This document shows, in pieces, positions 17,656 through 26,821 of a stretch of 64,000 nucleotides of DNA; the stretch's first letter is position 1, and every line of letters begins with the position of its first letter. Source of the stretch: Sphingobacterium thalpophilum. GTDB lineage: Bacteria > Bacteroidota > Bacteroidia > Sphingobacteriales > Sphingobacteriaceae. The stretch is taken from positions 806,001 through 870,000 of the forward strand of contig NZ_LR590484.1 of assembly GCF_901482695.1 (NCBI RefSeq). The letters run 5' to 3'. The notes below the pieces were generated by a model, which did no database searches, was not told the origin of the DNA, and saw only the letters and a program-made list of their open reading frames with translations. Made by a program: the position numbers and the translations under genes.

Positions 17656-19107
17656 ATGAGAATTACCATGAAAAAACTATATATCCTCTTCGTGCTCGGC
17701 ATACTCAGTGTGATTACCAGTTGTAAAAAATTTGATTATTACCAAGATAATCCCAATAAGCCGACAAAAGCAACACCGGCGTTATTGATGACCTGGATCT
17801 GCCAAAATATCTTTAATAATAATCCGATCAATGCGGCCTATGCATCCAGACACCTCACCTATTATGAACGACCCAGCGAATCGATTAATTACAATTGGAA
17901 CCGCGGGTCATTTGATGGTTATAATGGATTACGTCAGCTAATCAAACTGCAGCCACTCGTGACAGATAATAAAAACTTTCAAGGCCTTATTCACCTCTTT
18001 CGTGCTATTTACTTTGCGCGCATGACTGAAACCTTCGGTGACATCCCCTATAAGGATGCCTTACGCGCCGAAGAAGGAAGCTATGCTCCTATTTATGATA
18101 CACAGGAAGATATATACGAAGGATTATTGCAGGAACTGGAACAGGCAAATGCGTTATTGGATGCCGCCAACGGTCCGATTGACGGGGATATCATCTTTGG
18201 CGGTGATGCTCTAAAATGGAAAAAATTCGCTAACGCCTATCGCCTGCGTCTGTTGATCCATCTGTCAAAAAAGGAAGGCCAAAGTAAGATCGCGGTCAAG
18301 AAACAATTTCAGACCATGATCGGCAACCCTGCCAGATATCCCTTAATGGAGAGTATCAATGACAATGCACAACTTGTCTTCAATACGTCGGATCCTTCCA
18401 ACTATTACCCAACCGCTGGCCATCTAAGTGTGTCAACTCTCGTATCTCTTGAGCAATCATTTGTAGAAATGCTGCAACAGCGCCAGGACCCACGCTTATT
18501 CTCATTTGCAGACCCAATTGCCGGAAAGCCCTCGGGGATTTTCGGCAATTACAAAGGAGTAGATGCTGGCCTGTCTCCGGCTGACCAACAGGCGACAGCT
18601 GCTCAATCCTCGTTAATTGCCAGGAGATTTGTCGACCTTCGTAACCCAGTGAACGAACCGATGATTTTCATGAGTTATGCAGAACAGGAGTTTCTCCTGG
18701 CCGAAGCTATTCAACGTAGCTGGATTAGCGGCGATGTGAACAGCCATTATCAAAAAGGGATAACGGCCTCCATGGCTTTCTATAAAATTACCGGAAATGT
18801 TGTAGAAGACTACCTCGCCGGAGACCTTGTCAAATTATCGAACGGAGATGCACTGACCAAAATTCTTACGCAAAAATATATTGCTTTCTATATGAACTCT
18901 GGCTGGGAGCCTTTTATCGAGCAACGCCGCACAGGCATCCCGGCCCTACGCGTCGGTCCGGGCACGCTGAACGGAGGAAAAGTGCCTAAACGTTGGCAGT
19001 ACCCCTTATCTGAGTCACAATACAATGAGGCCAATCTGGATGCTGCACTAAAACGGCAGTTTCCCGAAGGCGATAATGTCAACGCTACAATGTGGTTAAT
19101 CAAATAA
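17656..19107 (+). CDS. SusD/RagB-like outer membrane lipoprotein
   Basis: 483 residues, two bases after the susC stop; a second ATG at 17668 is also possible. Lipobox SVITSC puts the lipid on Cys23, so the protein sits on the outer surface as the lid of the SusC barrel. The helical repeat fold of the SusD-like group 2 family is visible: FRAIYFARMTETFGDIPYKD, ALKWKKFANAYRLRLLIHLS and the conserved end SGWEPFIEQRRTGIP. SusD_2-type lids often go with non-glycan substrates such as peptides. The ligand here is inferred to be a phospholipid or its products because the next gene is a phospholipase C. Confidence 0.93.
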   Translation: MRITMKKLYILFVLGILSVITSCKKFDYYQDNPNKPTKATPALLMTWICQNIFNNNPINAAYASRHLTYYERPSESINYNWNRGSFDGYNGLRQLIKLQPLVTDNKNFQGLIHLFRAIYFARMTETFGDIPYKDALRAEEGSYAPIYDTQEDIYEGLLQELEQANALLDAANGPIDGDIIFGGDALKWKKFANAYRLRLLIHLSKKEGQSKIAVKKQFQTMIGNPARYPLMESINDNAQLVFNTSDPSNYYPTAGHLSVSTLVSLEQSFVEMLQQRQDPRLFSFADPIAGKPSGIFGNYKGVDAGLSPADQQATAAQSSLIARRFVDLRNPVNEPMIFMSYAEQEFLLAEAIQRSWISGDVNSHYQKGITASMAFYKITGNVVEDYLAGDLVKLSNGDALTKILTQKYIAFYMNSGWEPFIEQRRTGIPALRVGPGTLNGGKVPKRWQYPLSESQYNEANLDAALKRQFPEGDNVNATMWLIK

Positions 19108-19115
19108 ACTAAAAC

Positions 19116-21584
19116 ATGGATACCAGAAGAGATTTTTTAAAGAAAGCGGCGATGCTTGCCGGGGGAGCCTCGCTTTCTCATGTTATTCCGCCGGCCATTG
19201 CCAAGGCAATGGCAATCAACCCCGCCTTAGGAAGCTCCTTTTATGATGCCGAACATGTTGTACTGCTGATGCAGGAAAACAGATCTTTTGATCATGCTTT
19301 TGGTACCCTCCGGGGAGTTCGTGGATTCAACGATCCCAGAGCCATCCGGCAGCCAAACCGCAATAAAGTCTGGTTCCAGACGCAAAAAACTGGTGAAACA
19401 TACGCCCCCTTCCGGCTAGATATCAAAGATTCAAAAATCACCTGGATGGGATGTCTTCCTCATAACTGGACGGATCAGACCGACGCCCGCAATGAGGGTA
19501 AAATGGATAGATGGTTAGATGTCAAACATTCTGGCTTTAAAGAGTTTGCAGACCTCCCCTTAACGATGGGCTATTATACCCGAGAAGATATACCCTTCTA
19601 CTATTCACTTGCCGATTCTTTCACCATCTGCGATCAGCATTTTTGTTCCAGCATCACAGGCACCAACCCCAACAGATTGTATTTCTGGACAGCAAATATC
19701 CGCGAAAATTTAAACGGAAAGGCGCTGGTATGGAATGGTGATTCTGAATTTAGTGGAAAAGCCAACTGGAAAACCTTTCCCGAACGCCTGTCTGAGCTCG
19801 GAGTGGACTGGAAAATCTATCAGAACGAAATTTCATCCAGCAGCGCCGGTTATAGCGGTGAGGCCAATAGCTGGCTGGCCAATTTTGGATGTAATCCTAT
19901 GGAATACTTTCCGCAATATGAGGTAAAATACAGCCCACGCTATCGTCAGCTGCTGCACGAAAAAAAGAAACAGCTGGAAGAAAAAATAAGTACTGCCACG
20001 ACTGCAGATATGAAGCAAAAACTACAGCAGCAACTGGGACAGCTACTTGCTGAAATCGAGCAGTACAGCATGGACAACTTCGAAAAACTCGATGCACGGA
20101 CAAGGGATATCCATCGGCGGGCATTTGTCAACAATAGTGCACAACCTGATTATATGCAATTGGAGACCATGCGCTATCAGGAAGGCGATCAGCAGCGGGA
20201 GCTACAGATACCCAAAGGAGATATCCTTTATCAGTTTCGAAAAGATGTTGAAGAGGGAAAGCTTCCGATGGTCTCCTGGCTGGCGCCACCCCAGCTTTTC
20301 TCAGATCATCCCGACTCCCCTTGGTTTGGCGCCTGGTACGTTAGTGAAATCATGGATATCCTGACGCAGAACCCAGAGATTTGGAAAAAAACGATCTTTA
20401 TTCTCACCTACGATGAGAACGATGGCTATTTCGACCATTTCGCACCTTTCACGCCGCCAAATCCGTACCGGCCAGAAAGTGGCAAAGTCTCCGCGGGGAT
20501 TGACCCGACCGTCGAATTTGTCCGCCGTAATGAACAATATTATCCGGAAAGTGGACGTGAGAGCGTGATCGGCCTGGGGTATCGGGTTCCGATGATTATT
20601 GCATCACCTTGGACAAGAGGTGGCTGGGTCAATTCTCAGGTATTCGATCACACCTCCAGCTTACAATTTCTCGAAAAATTCATTAGCCATAAAATCAAGA
20701 AAGAAGTCAGGGAGACCAACATCAGCGCCTGGCGAAGGGCAGTCTGCGGCGACCTCACCTCAGCCTTCAGACCTTACCACGGCGAGCTGATCAACAAACC
20801 ATTAGTATTGGACCGCGAACATTTTATAAGAGGAATCCACCAAGCCAAATATAAAGGACTTCCAATGGGCTTCAAACCTTTATCCTCAGCGGAGGTCCAG
20901 CAAATAGAGAAAAACCCTACCAGTTCGCCTTATTTTCCAAGACAGGAACCGGGGCTTCGTGACTCCTGCTTGCTCCCTTACGAATTGTATGCGGATGGTG
21001 AATACCGCCCAGAAGGAAACTATCAGATTGCGTTCGAAGTACGAAATGATATGTTCGGTGATCGAGCCGCGGGCTCTCCCTTCACTGTATATCATGCTGC
21101 CCCTTATAACGGTGAAACCGGAACCTCCCGCTGCTATGCGGTGTCTCCCGGTGACCGCATCACCGACCAATGGAATATACAATCTTTCGAAAATGGAAAG
21201 TATCAGTTTGAAGTACATGGTCCTAATGGCTTTTATCGCGAGTTTAAGGGCGGCCCCACACATCCAAAAATTAAAATCATCTGCCGCTACGAAATAGATA
21301 AAAATACCAAAACCTTCACGGGTAAATTAATCTTCAGCTGTATGAACAGCGATGAGGTGGATCATCAGCTCCTATTTGAAGATCTGAGCTACGGTCGGGG
21401 AAACACACCTCTCTCGCTAAAAAGCGGGGAAACTGCGACTATTCGCTTCGACCTGTCCAAACAATATCACTGGTATGACGTCCGTGTAACCTGCAAACAA
21501 TATTCGGATTTTGCAGAACAATACGCCGGTCGTATCGAGACCGGAAAAAACGGAAAAAGCGACCCATTGCTAAGCCGATCATAA
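19116..21584 (+). CDS. Phosphocholine-specific phospholipase C (Tat-exported)
   Basis: 822 residues, 8 bases after susD. The N-terminus TRRDFLKKAAMLAGGA is a twin-arginine signal, so it is exported folded. The phosphoesterase domain has the family motifs VVLLMQENRSFDHAFG (about 45-60), SSITGTNPNRLYFW and TYDENDGYFDHFAP (about 429-442, metal and nucleophile region). Two C-terminal DUF756-type domains follow from about residue 620 (FEVRNDMFGDRAAGSPF; IICRYEIDKNTKTFTGKL), as in phospholipases that cleave phosphatidylcholine or sphingomyelin. Last gene of the sigma/FecR/SusCD operon and its likely substrate-defining enzyme. Confidence 0.93.
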   Translation: MDTRRDFLKKAAMLAGGASLSHVIPPAIAKAMAINPALGSSFYDAEHVVLLMQENRSFDHAFGTLRGVRGFNDPRAIRQPNRNKVWFQTQKTGETYAPFRLDIKDSKITWMGCLPHNWTDQTDARNEGKMDRWLDVKHSGFKEFADLPLTMGYYTREDIPFYYSLADSFTICDQHFCSSITGTNPNRLYFWTANIRENLNGKALVWNGDSEFSGKANWKTFPERLSELGVDWKIYQNEISSSSAGYSGEANSWLANFGCNPMEYFPQYEVKYSPRYRQLLHEKKKQLEEKISTATTADMKQKLQQQLGQLLAEIEQYSMDNFEKLDARTRDIHRRAFVNNSAQPDYMQLETMRYQEGDQQRELQIPKGDILYQFRKDVEEGKLPMVSWLAPPQLFSDHPDSPWFGAWYVSEIMDILTQNPEIWKKTIFILTYDENDGYFDHFAPFTPPNPYRPESGKVSAGIDPTVEFVRRNEQYYPESGRESVIGLGYRVPMIIASPWTRGGWVNSQVFDHTSSLQFLEKFISHKIKKEVRETNISAWRRAVCGDLTSAFRPYHGELINKPLVLDREHFIRGIHQAKYKGLPMGFKPLSSAEVQQIEKNPTSSPYFPRQEPGLRDSCLLPYELYADGEYRPEGNYQIAFEVRNDMFGDRAAGSPFTVYHAAPYNGETGTSRCYAVSPGDRITDQWNIQSFENGKYQFEVHGPNGFYREFKGGPTHPKIKIICRYEIDKNTKTFTGKLIFSCMNSDEVDHQLLFEDLSYGRGNTPLSLKSGETATIRFDLSKQYHWYDVRVTCKQYSDFAEQYAGRIETGKNGKSDPLLSRS

Positions 21585-21618
21585 AAAACGGAGCTGCTTA
21601 TTAAGGCGGCTCCGTTTT
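21585..21618 (+). terminator. Terminator of the phospholipase operon
   Basis: Stem AAAACGGAGC (21585-21594) / GCTCCGTTTT (21609-21618) starting at the base after the stop codon, with a T4 end. Confidence 0.85.
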
Positions 21619-21677
21619 CATAATCAACAATCAAAGTCCATTAGCCCGCTCCCCAAAAGGAAAGCCATCAGAAACGC

Positions 21678-21794
21678 TTATTCCTGAATACGGCGGACGA
21701 CATGATAAAATCCTTTATACAATAGCACTGCACTGACGATCAAAAGTACAGCTAGCAGATATAAACTAATGGAATTAATGAATAAAAGACACAT
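21678..21794 (-). CDS. Possible 38-residue membrane micro-protein
   Basis: Minus-strand frame from ATG 21794 to TAA 21678. It reads as a single membrane helix (SISLYLLAVLLIVSAVLLY) followed by a basic end KGFYHVVRRIQE, a sensible positive-inside topology. It is too short for usual gene calls and is the only open frame in a 310-base gap between the phospholipase operon and a plus-strand metal-related gene. No promoter was identified. It may be real or chance; conservation in relatives would decide. Confidence 0.4.
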   Translation of the reverse strand: MCLLFINSISLYLLAVLLIVSAVLLYKGFYHVVRRIQE

Positions 21795-21894
21795 AACATC
21801 GGTAGTTTTTGGTTATAAATTCTGCAGTACAAGTTATAACATTTATTCAAAATATTACAAAAAAAACATATAAATTTTATCTACATTTGTGGAA

Positions 21895-22314
21895 ATGAAG
21901 AAGATCGCACTCTTTATCGGCTTATTTTTCTATCTGCTCGCAGCAAGCGGTGCGACTTTGCATCTTCATTTTTGCCAGGGCGAACCTCAGGCGCTGTCAC
22001 TGTCAGAAGACCAAACGGCTCATTCATGCCCCTTATGTGCAAAATCGGATAAAAACCAGCAACATTGCCATCAGGAAGGCAGCTGTAAAGATATACGCAT
22101 AGCTGCTCAAAAAGTGGATGACTTCAATCGTTTATCTCAGACTCTTAACTTCAATAGTTTCTCCCCGGCGGTTATCATACGCCATTGGATGATTAACTAT
22201 TTTCAGTTTGCAGCCGAAGAGGACAGCTCATTACTCCAGGTAGCTAGTTTCGGATACTTTATCCAAAAAGATAACCAGCCTGTCTTTATTCTTAACCAAA
22301 ACTTTAGAATCTGA
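21895..22314 (+). CDS. Small exported Cys/His-rich protein (HYC_CC_PP type)
   Basis: 139 residues from the ATG at 21895; a GTG two codons earlier overlaps a -7 promoter motif (TACATTTG, 21882-21889). An N-terminal hydrophobic signal (3-20) precedes a Cys/His-rich zone: HLHFC (23-27), CPLC (45-48), HCH (57-59) and Cys64, suited to binding copper or zinc in the periplasm. Bacteroidota carry such proteins next to metal-domain TonB receptors, as here. The C-terminal half (DFNRLSQTLNFNSFSPAV) has no known motif. Likely expressed with the receptor 94 bases downstream. Confidence 0.75.
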   Translation: MKKIALFIGLFFYLLAASGATLHLHFCQGEPQALSLSEDQTAHSCPLCAKSDKNQQHCHQEGSCKDIRIAAQKVDDFNRLSQTLNFNSFSPAVIIRHWMINYFQFAAEEDSSLLQVASFGYFIQKDNQPVFILNQNFRI

Positions 22315-22408
22315 TTCATTTCTTCATTATACTGATGTATTGATGGATTTTTTCATCGATAGGCATTGCTATGCAGCTTTTTTTAAGACCGTATACTATT
22401 AAAGAATC

Positions 22409-24994
22409 ATGAATCAAATGTTAAAAAAAATATACACAACAGCACTAATCTTATTTATCACCATCACAACCCTTTGGGCACAGAGCGACAGTACAAAAAC
22501 ACTAACTGTGGCCGGCAACTGCGCCATGTGCAAAAAAAGAATTGAAACTGCAGCCAAACTGCCCGGCGTAGCTAGCGCAGTCTGGAATGCCAGCAACAAT
22601 CAGCTGCTCTTAACCTACGATGCAGAGAAAGTGCAGCTGGAAACGATCAAAAAAAACATCGCTGCAGTCGGACATGACGTCGACAACCTAGTGGCAAGCG
22701 AAGAGGCTTATGCCAAGCTGCATGAATGCTGTATGTACCCACGACTGATCGACGGAAAATCACCTGAAAAACAACCTGCTACAACCGAATCAGAACATGA
22801 CCACCCCCATATCATTACAGGTGTCGTGGTGGAAGAGAATGAAAAAGGTGAGCTCAAACCAATTGTAGGTGCTAACGTGCATTGGGCAAATTTACCGACA
22901 AGGAATACCAGAAGTAATGAAAACGGTGTGTTTAAGCTAGAGCACAAAGACGGTTTTGACAAACTGGTGGTTAGCTATGTGGGCATGCGGTCCGATACCA
23001 TCACCATTAAAGACCCCCATGAGATTGTCATGATCACCGCCAGAGGCAATGTCCTGATGGAAGTCGAAGTTAAAGGGACACGCCGGTCAAACTATATCGA
23101 CAGGATGACACCCGCCAGACTGGAAGTACTCACCGGCAAAGAACTATTCAAAGCAGCCTGCTGTGATCTGAGCGAAAGTTTTGAAACCAATGCTTCCGTG
23201 GACGTAATCAGTGCTGATGCCGTCACCGGCAGTAAACAGATCCAGATGCTAGGCCTCAGTGGAATCTATACCCAGCTGACTGTCGAAAACCTGCCAGGCC
23301 CCCGCGGCTTAGCCTCACCACTGGGCCTAAATTCCATCGCTGGCACCTGGATAGAATCCATTCAGATCGCCAAGGGGGTAGGCTCCGTCGCCAATGGCTA
23401 TGAAAGCATGGCCGGTCAGATCAATGTCGAACTAAAAAAACCACAAAACTCAGAAAGGCTGTTCTTTAATGCCTATGCCAATAATATGGGGCGCACTGAC
23501 GTAAATCTGAACCTTTCCCAAAAAATTGGGCACCATTGGTCCACATCGGTCTTATTACATGACAACTTTATGTATAATAAATCCATGAACTTTAGCCACA
23601 ATGGCTTCAGGGATGTGCCCATCGGAAATTTATTTTCCGGGGTAAACCGTTGGTTATACGAAAACGGAAAGGGTCTTATGGTACAATTCGGCATTAAATA
23701 CCTCAATGACGACCGTACCGGCGGACAAATAGATTTTGACAAGAAAAAGGATAAAGGCACGACCAATCGCTATGGACTCGGCTTTGACATCGAGCGTGTT
23801 GAAGGCTTTGCCAAAATTGGTTATGTATTTCCGGGGAATAAACATCGTAGCGTTGGCTTGCAACTGGCGGGATCCAACTATAATCAGAAAAGCTACTTTG
23901 GTCTGAACAGCTACGATTCTGAACAACAAAACGGTTATGCAAACCTCCTCTTTCAGGACATCCTCGGTACCGTCGCCCACAAATATCGGGTCGGTGTGTC
24001 CGTCAATTACGACAACTATGACGAATGGTATCTCAAGGACCAGAATTTTAAACGCAAAGAGGTGGTCTCGGGAGCATTTGCAGAATATACCTTTAGTCCT
24101 TCCGAAAAATTTGATGCCGTACTGGGGTTACGCCAGGACTATAATTCATTATATGGCTGGTTTACCACACCGCGGGTGAACCTGCGCTATGCACCTATAT
24201 CCGGAACGACCTTACGCGCTAGTTCAGGAAGGGGACAGCGAACAGCAAATATCTTTGCAGAAAACACCGCTGTACTGGCAAGTAGCCGAAAACTGGTCAT
24301 CCAGTCCCCTGATATTCATCAGAAAGCATATGGCCTGCAGCCTGAAGTATCATGGAATACCGGCCTAGCCCTGGACCAGAGCATGCGAATCTTCGGAAGA
24401 GAAGCCTCTGCTTCTGTCGAGTTTTTTCACAACAGCTTCTCCAATCAGGTTGTTGTAGATTACGAAAACCCAAGGGAGATCAATTTTTATAATCTAAGTG
24501 GCAAATCATTTTCCAACAGCTTACAAGCAGAGTTCCGTTTGATGCCCGCCCCACATTTTGAAACGCGTCTCGCTTATCGCCTCCTGGATGTGCAGACCGA
24601 TTTCGAGAGCGGCAGAAAAACCAAACCACTGTTGGCCAAACATCGTGGCTTTGTCAACCTTGCGTACAATCACCACTCGGGCTGGAGCCTGGATTACACC
24701 TTGAATGTCGTTGGACCAAAACGTATACCTTCAACGCTAGACAACCCAGTAGAATACCAGATGCCAGCAACATCCAGAACCTATGCGACAATGAATGCGC
24801 AGATCAGTAAAACATTCGGCAAAGACAAGAACTTTACGGTCTATATTGGCGGTGAAAATCTATCCAACTATTTTCAGAAAACCCCAATCCTTGCTGCGGA
24901 TCAGCCCTTTGGAAACTATTTTGACACCTCGATGCTGTGGGGCCCGCTAACAGGACGCATGTTTTATACAGGAATCCGTTATTTCATCAAATAG
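22409..24994 (+). CDS. TonB-dependent receptor with N-terminal heavy-metal-associated domain
   Basis: 861 residues. Signal peptide (about 5-25), then an HMA domain with the metal motif GNCAMCKKRIE (Cys38, Cys41), a short His-rich linker (EHDHPH), a carboxypeptidase-like regulatory fold (about 135-200, DKLVVSYVGMRSD), plug (LSGIYTQLTVENLPGPRGLA) and a beta-barrel to the C-terminus. The HMA domain normally binds Cu(I), so the likely substrate is copper or a copper complex taken up across the outer membrane with TonB energy. Paired with the Cys/His-rich small protein upstream. Start could also be the ATG at 22418. Confidence 0.88.
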   Translation: MNQMLKKIYTTALILFITITTLWAQSDSTKTLTVAGNCAMCKKRIETAAKLPGVASAVWNASNNQLLLTYDAEKVQLETIKKNIAAVGHDVDNLVASEEAYAKLHECCMYPRLIDGKSPEKQPATTESEHDHPHIITGVVVEENEKGELKPIVGANVHWANLPTRNTRSNENGVFKLEHKDGFDKLVVSYVGMRSDTITIKDPHEIVMITARGNVLMEVEVKGTRRSNYIDRMTPARLEVLTGKELFKAACCDLSESFETNASVDVISADAVTGSKQIQMLGLSGIYTQLTVENLPGPRGLASPLGLNSIAGTWIESIQIAKGVGSVANGYESMAGQINVELKKPQNSERLFFNAYANNMGRTDVNLNLSQKIGHHWSTSVLLHDNFMYNKSMNFSHNGFRDVPIGNLFSGVNRWLYENGKGLMVQFGIKYLNDDRTGGQIDFDKKKDKGTTNRYGLGFDIERVEGFAKIGYVFPGNKHRSVGLQLAGSNYNQKSYFGLNSYDSEQQNGYANLLFQDILGTVAHKYRVGVSVNYDNYDEWYLKDQNFKRKEVVSGAFAEYTFSPSEKFDAVLGLRQDYNSLYGWFTTPRVNLRYAPISGTTLRASSGRGQRTANIFAENTAVLASSRKLVIQSPDIHQKAYGLQPEVSWNTGLALDQSMRIFGREASASVEFFHNSFSNQVVVDYENPREINFYNLSGKSFSNSLQAEFRLMPAPHFETRLAYRLLDVQTDFESGRKTKPLLAKHRGFVNLAYNHHSGWSLDYTLNVVGPKRIPSTLDNPVEYQMPATSRTYATMNAQISKTFGKDKNFTVYIGGENLSNYFQKTPILAADQPFGNYFDTSMLWGPLTGRMFYTGIRYFIK

Positions 24995-25083
24995 CGGGTG
25001 AATTGAGGCCTCATGCTTTCCAATAATCGACAGCTGGCAAAATTAGTACATGTCCTCTCCGTTAAAGATACCATAGAGCGTGC

Positions 25084-25112
25084 ATCGATTCCTATATGAA
25101 AAAGGGAATCGA
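25084..25112 (+). repeat. Inverted repeat downstream of the metal receptor
   Basis: ATCGATTCC and GGAATCGAT are exact reverse complements separated by 11 bases. It lies about 90 bases after the receptor stop and 20 before a clear terminator; a second RNA hairpin or a protein site. Confidence 0.4.
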
Positions 25113-25131
25113 TAACACAAATTGTTTTCAA

Positions 25132-25157
25132 AAAAAGCGGCTATACAGCCGCTTTTT
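25132..25157 (+). terminator. Bidirectional terminator between the metal receptor and maf
   Basis: AAAAAGCGGCT (25132-25142), loop ATAC, AGCCGCTTTTT (25147-25157). It touches the maf stop at 25158 on the other strand, and has A/T tracts on both sides. Confidence 0.88.
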
Positions 25158-25736
25158 CTATGTTAAACCTTTTAATTCCTGGTAGAGCTTAGCTGTTGGC
25201 AAGCCCACCACATTGTTGTATTCCCCCTCTATTTTCGCGATTCCGATCAAGCCGATCCATTCCTGGATACCATAGGATCCCGCTTTGTCCAACGGTGAAA
25301 AATTTGATACATAGTAGCTTATTTCTTCCGAATCCAGCGGATAGAAGTGAACTGTTGTCGTCTCCACAAAAGAATGGACACTACCTTTCCATTGGATCGC
25401 CACTGCCGTCATGACCAGATGCTTATCGGCGGACAGACTCCACAGCGTCCGTTCGGCCTCGTCCCTGCTTTTGGGCTTACCCAGAATCTCCCCCGCAGCC
25501 GAAACAACAACCGTGTCTGCGCAGATCACCAGGCTGTCCGACCGGTCCGCAAAAGCCTTCAATTTTTGCAAGGCAATGTGACGGACAGCTTCTTGAGGCG
25601 TAAGCGCAGGATCCACATATTCATCTGTTTCTCTCACTTCGACCTCAAACGGAAAGCCCAAACCTGCTAATAACTGTTTTCGCCTTGGCGATTGGGAGCC
25701 TAGAATAACCGGCACATTTTTTAAATTCGCTAACAT
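25158..25736 (-). CDS. maf: Maf-like nucleoside triphosphate pyrophosphatase
   Basis: 192 residues. The N-terminal block VILGSQSPRRKQLLAGLGFP is the Maf signature. Maf proteins hydrolyse canonical or modified dTTP/UTP/CTP to the monophosphate and pyrophosphate as a house-cleaning step in the cytosol. Further family blocks are VICADTVVV and KPKSRDEAERTLWSLS, then KAGSYGIQEWIGLIGI. It starts 2 bases after the stop of the phosphatase gene upstream, forming a two-gene unit. The substrate class cannot be told by eye. Confidence 0.93.
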   Translation of the reverse strand: MLANLKNVPVILGSQSPRRKQLLAGLGFPFEVEVRETDEYVDPALTPQEAVRHIALQKLKAFADRSDSLVICADTVVVSAAGEILGKPKSRDEAERTLWSLSADKHLVMTAVAIQWKGSVHSFVETTTVHFYPLDSEEISYYVSNFSPLDKAGSYGIQEWIGLIGIAKIEGEYNNVVGLPTAKLYQELKGLT

Positions 25737-25738
25737 AC

Positions 25739-26260
25739 CTATATACTCTTTATCATTTCATCCTCATACCAGTTGCCCTGTAGCTTCAAAACTTTCTCGA
25801 TCAACTCGCGCACAACGCCTTTCCCGCCTTTCAATGCCGATACATAATGCGAAATTTTCTTAATGTCCTCGACAGCGTCGGCCGGAGAGACAGCAAGCCC
25901 CACAGAACGCATGCAACTGAAGTCCGGAATATCATCTCCGATATACATCAGCTGACTCAATTCTAACTGATATACATCTGCAAGCTCCCTCAACCTCGTC
26001 AGCTTGTCAGCTACCTTTAAATGAACTTCACGGACGCCAAGGCCCTTTAAACGATGTTCAACACCACGGGAAGCTCCGCCGGTAATAATAAAAATAGGGT
26101 AACCTTGCTTAATGGCCAGCTGCATCGCGTAACCATCTTTGATATTAAAGGTACGCAACTGCTCCCCGCTTTCGTTTACCTGCACTGTTCCATCCGTCAA
26201 AACACCGTCCACATCCAGTACAAACCCTTTTATCTGTTTAAATTCTGTCAATACCATCAA
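25739..26260 (-). CDS. KdsC-like HAD phosphatase (3-deoxy-D-manno-octulosonate 8-phosphate phosphatase)
   Basis: 173 residues (second Met at 26257 equally good). Class C0 HAD fold without a cap: nucleophile pair in FVLDVDGVLTDG (Asp15, Asp17), motif II threonine in IFIITGG, and motif III/IV in MYIGDDIPD. This length and DGVLTDG signature are typical of KdsC, which forms free Kdo for lipopolysaccharide. Other members act on different sugar acids, so the exact substrate is inferred. Co-transcribed with maf, a pairing often found in Bacteroidota. Confidence 0.87.
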   Translation of the reverse strand: MMVLTEFKQIKGFVLDVDGVLTDGTVQVNESGEQLRTFNIKDGYAMQLAIKQGYPIFIITGGASRGVEHRLKGLGVREVHLKVADKLTRLRELADVYQLELSQLMYIGDDIPDFSCMRSVGLAVSPADAVEDIKKISHYVSALKGGKGVVRELIEKVLKLQGNWYEDEMIKSI

Positions 26261-26415
26261 AATATATTTTTGTAAAAGTAAGGGATTTCGACCAATAATC
26301 CGACTGTCGGCTCTTACAGAGACGAAACGTTGACGGTCATATTTTTATTTAAATACGCCAAATATCATTTATATGTCACAACATAGTTGTATTAGCAACT
26401 TATTGTTAAAAACAT

Positions 26416-26677
26416 TTGGAAGGAAAGGACTATTTACTGTATCTTTGTAGAAGATAATTAAAGGTTATCTCGCTATGAAAACACTAACAGAACGCTTTTA
26501 AGCACATTTATTTTAAAAGCATATATAAGATTAATAAAACAATCATTCTGGTTTTCAGGCAAAAAAATACAGCAACTAAAGTTAATTTTAGGAGCTCTTT
26601 AGGAAGTCTTTTCATAATTTAGGTTTATAATTGGTTAGTAACAAACCCTGGTGCCCATCATCAGGGTTTTGTTTTTT
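26416..26677 (+). ncRNA. Orphan transcription unit: promoter, 8-codon ORF, hairpins and terminator
   Basis: Promoter TTG (26416-26418), 21-base spacer, TATCTTTG (26440-26447), so RNA should begin near 26454. A small hairpin AGATAA (26452-26457) / TTATCT (26465-26470) precedes an 8-codon frame at 26475-26501 (MKTLTERF). Its end lies in a second hairpin GCTTTTAA (26494-26501) / TTAAAAGC (26513-26520). A strong terminator closes the unit: AACCCTG / CAGGGTT (26644-26668) with T-rich tail to 26677. No gene fits. It is either a small RNA of about 220 bases or a leader for the kinase gene 145 bases downstream. Confidence 0.5.
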
Positions 26678-26821
26678 AAGTATTTCACGTTTGCACCTGA
26701 CTATCTTGTATTTTTCTGTATTTTAGGAATAGTAAGTTTTTTCGTTATTTTACATACATCTTTTTCCCGGTGTGATAACGGCAACTACCCGCAGAAAAAT
26801 GAACATTAAACGCATTCTTGC
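26678..26821 (+). other. Intergenic stretch ahead of the hybrid kinase
   Basis: AT-rich, no gene. Contains an out-of-frame ATG at 26799 that opens a 21-codon frame overlapping the kinase start; I see no exact promoter match here. The left part of the gap (26261-26415) also holds nothing I can name. Confidence 0.4.

Noticed and set aside
25196..25670. Plus-strand ORFs opposite maf
   Set aside because: Antisense to a gene with clear Maf signature; composition without family features.
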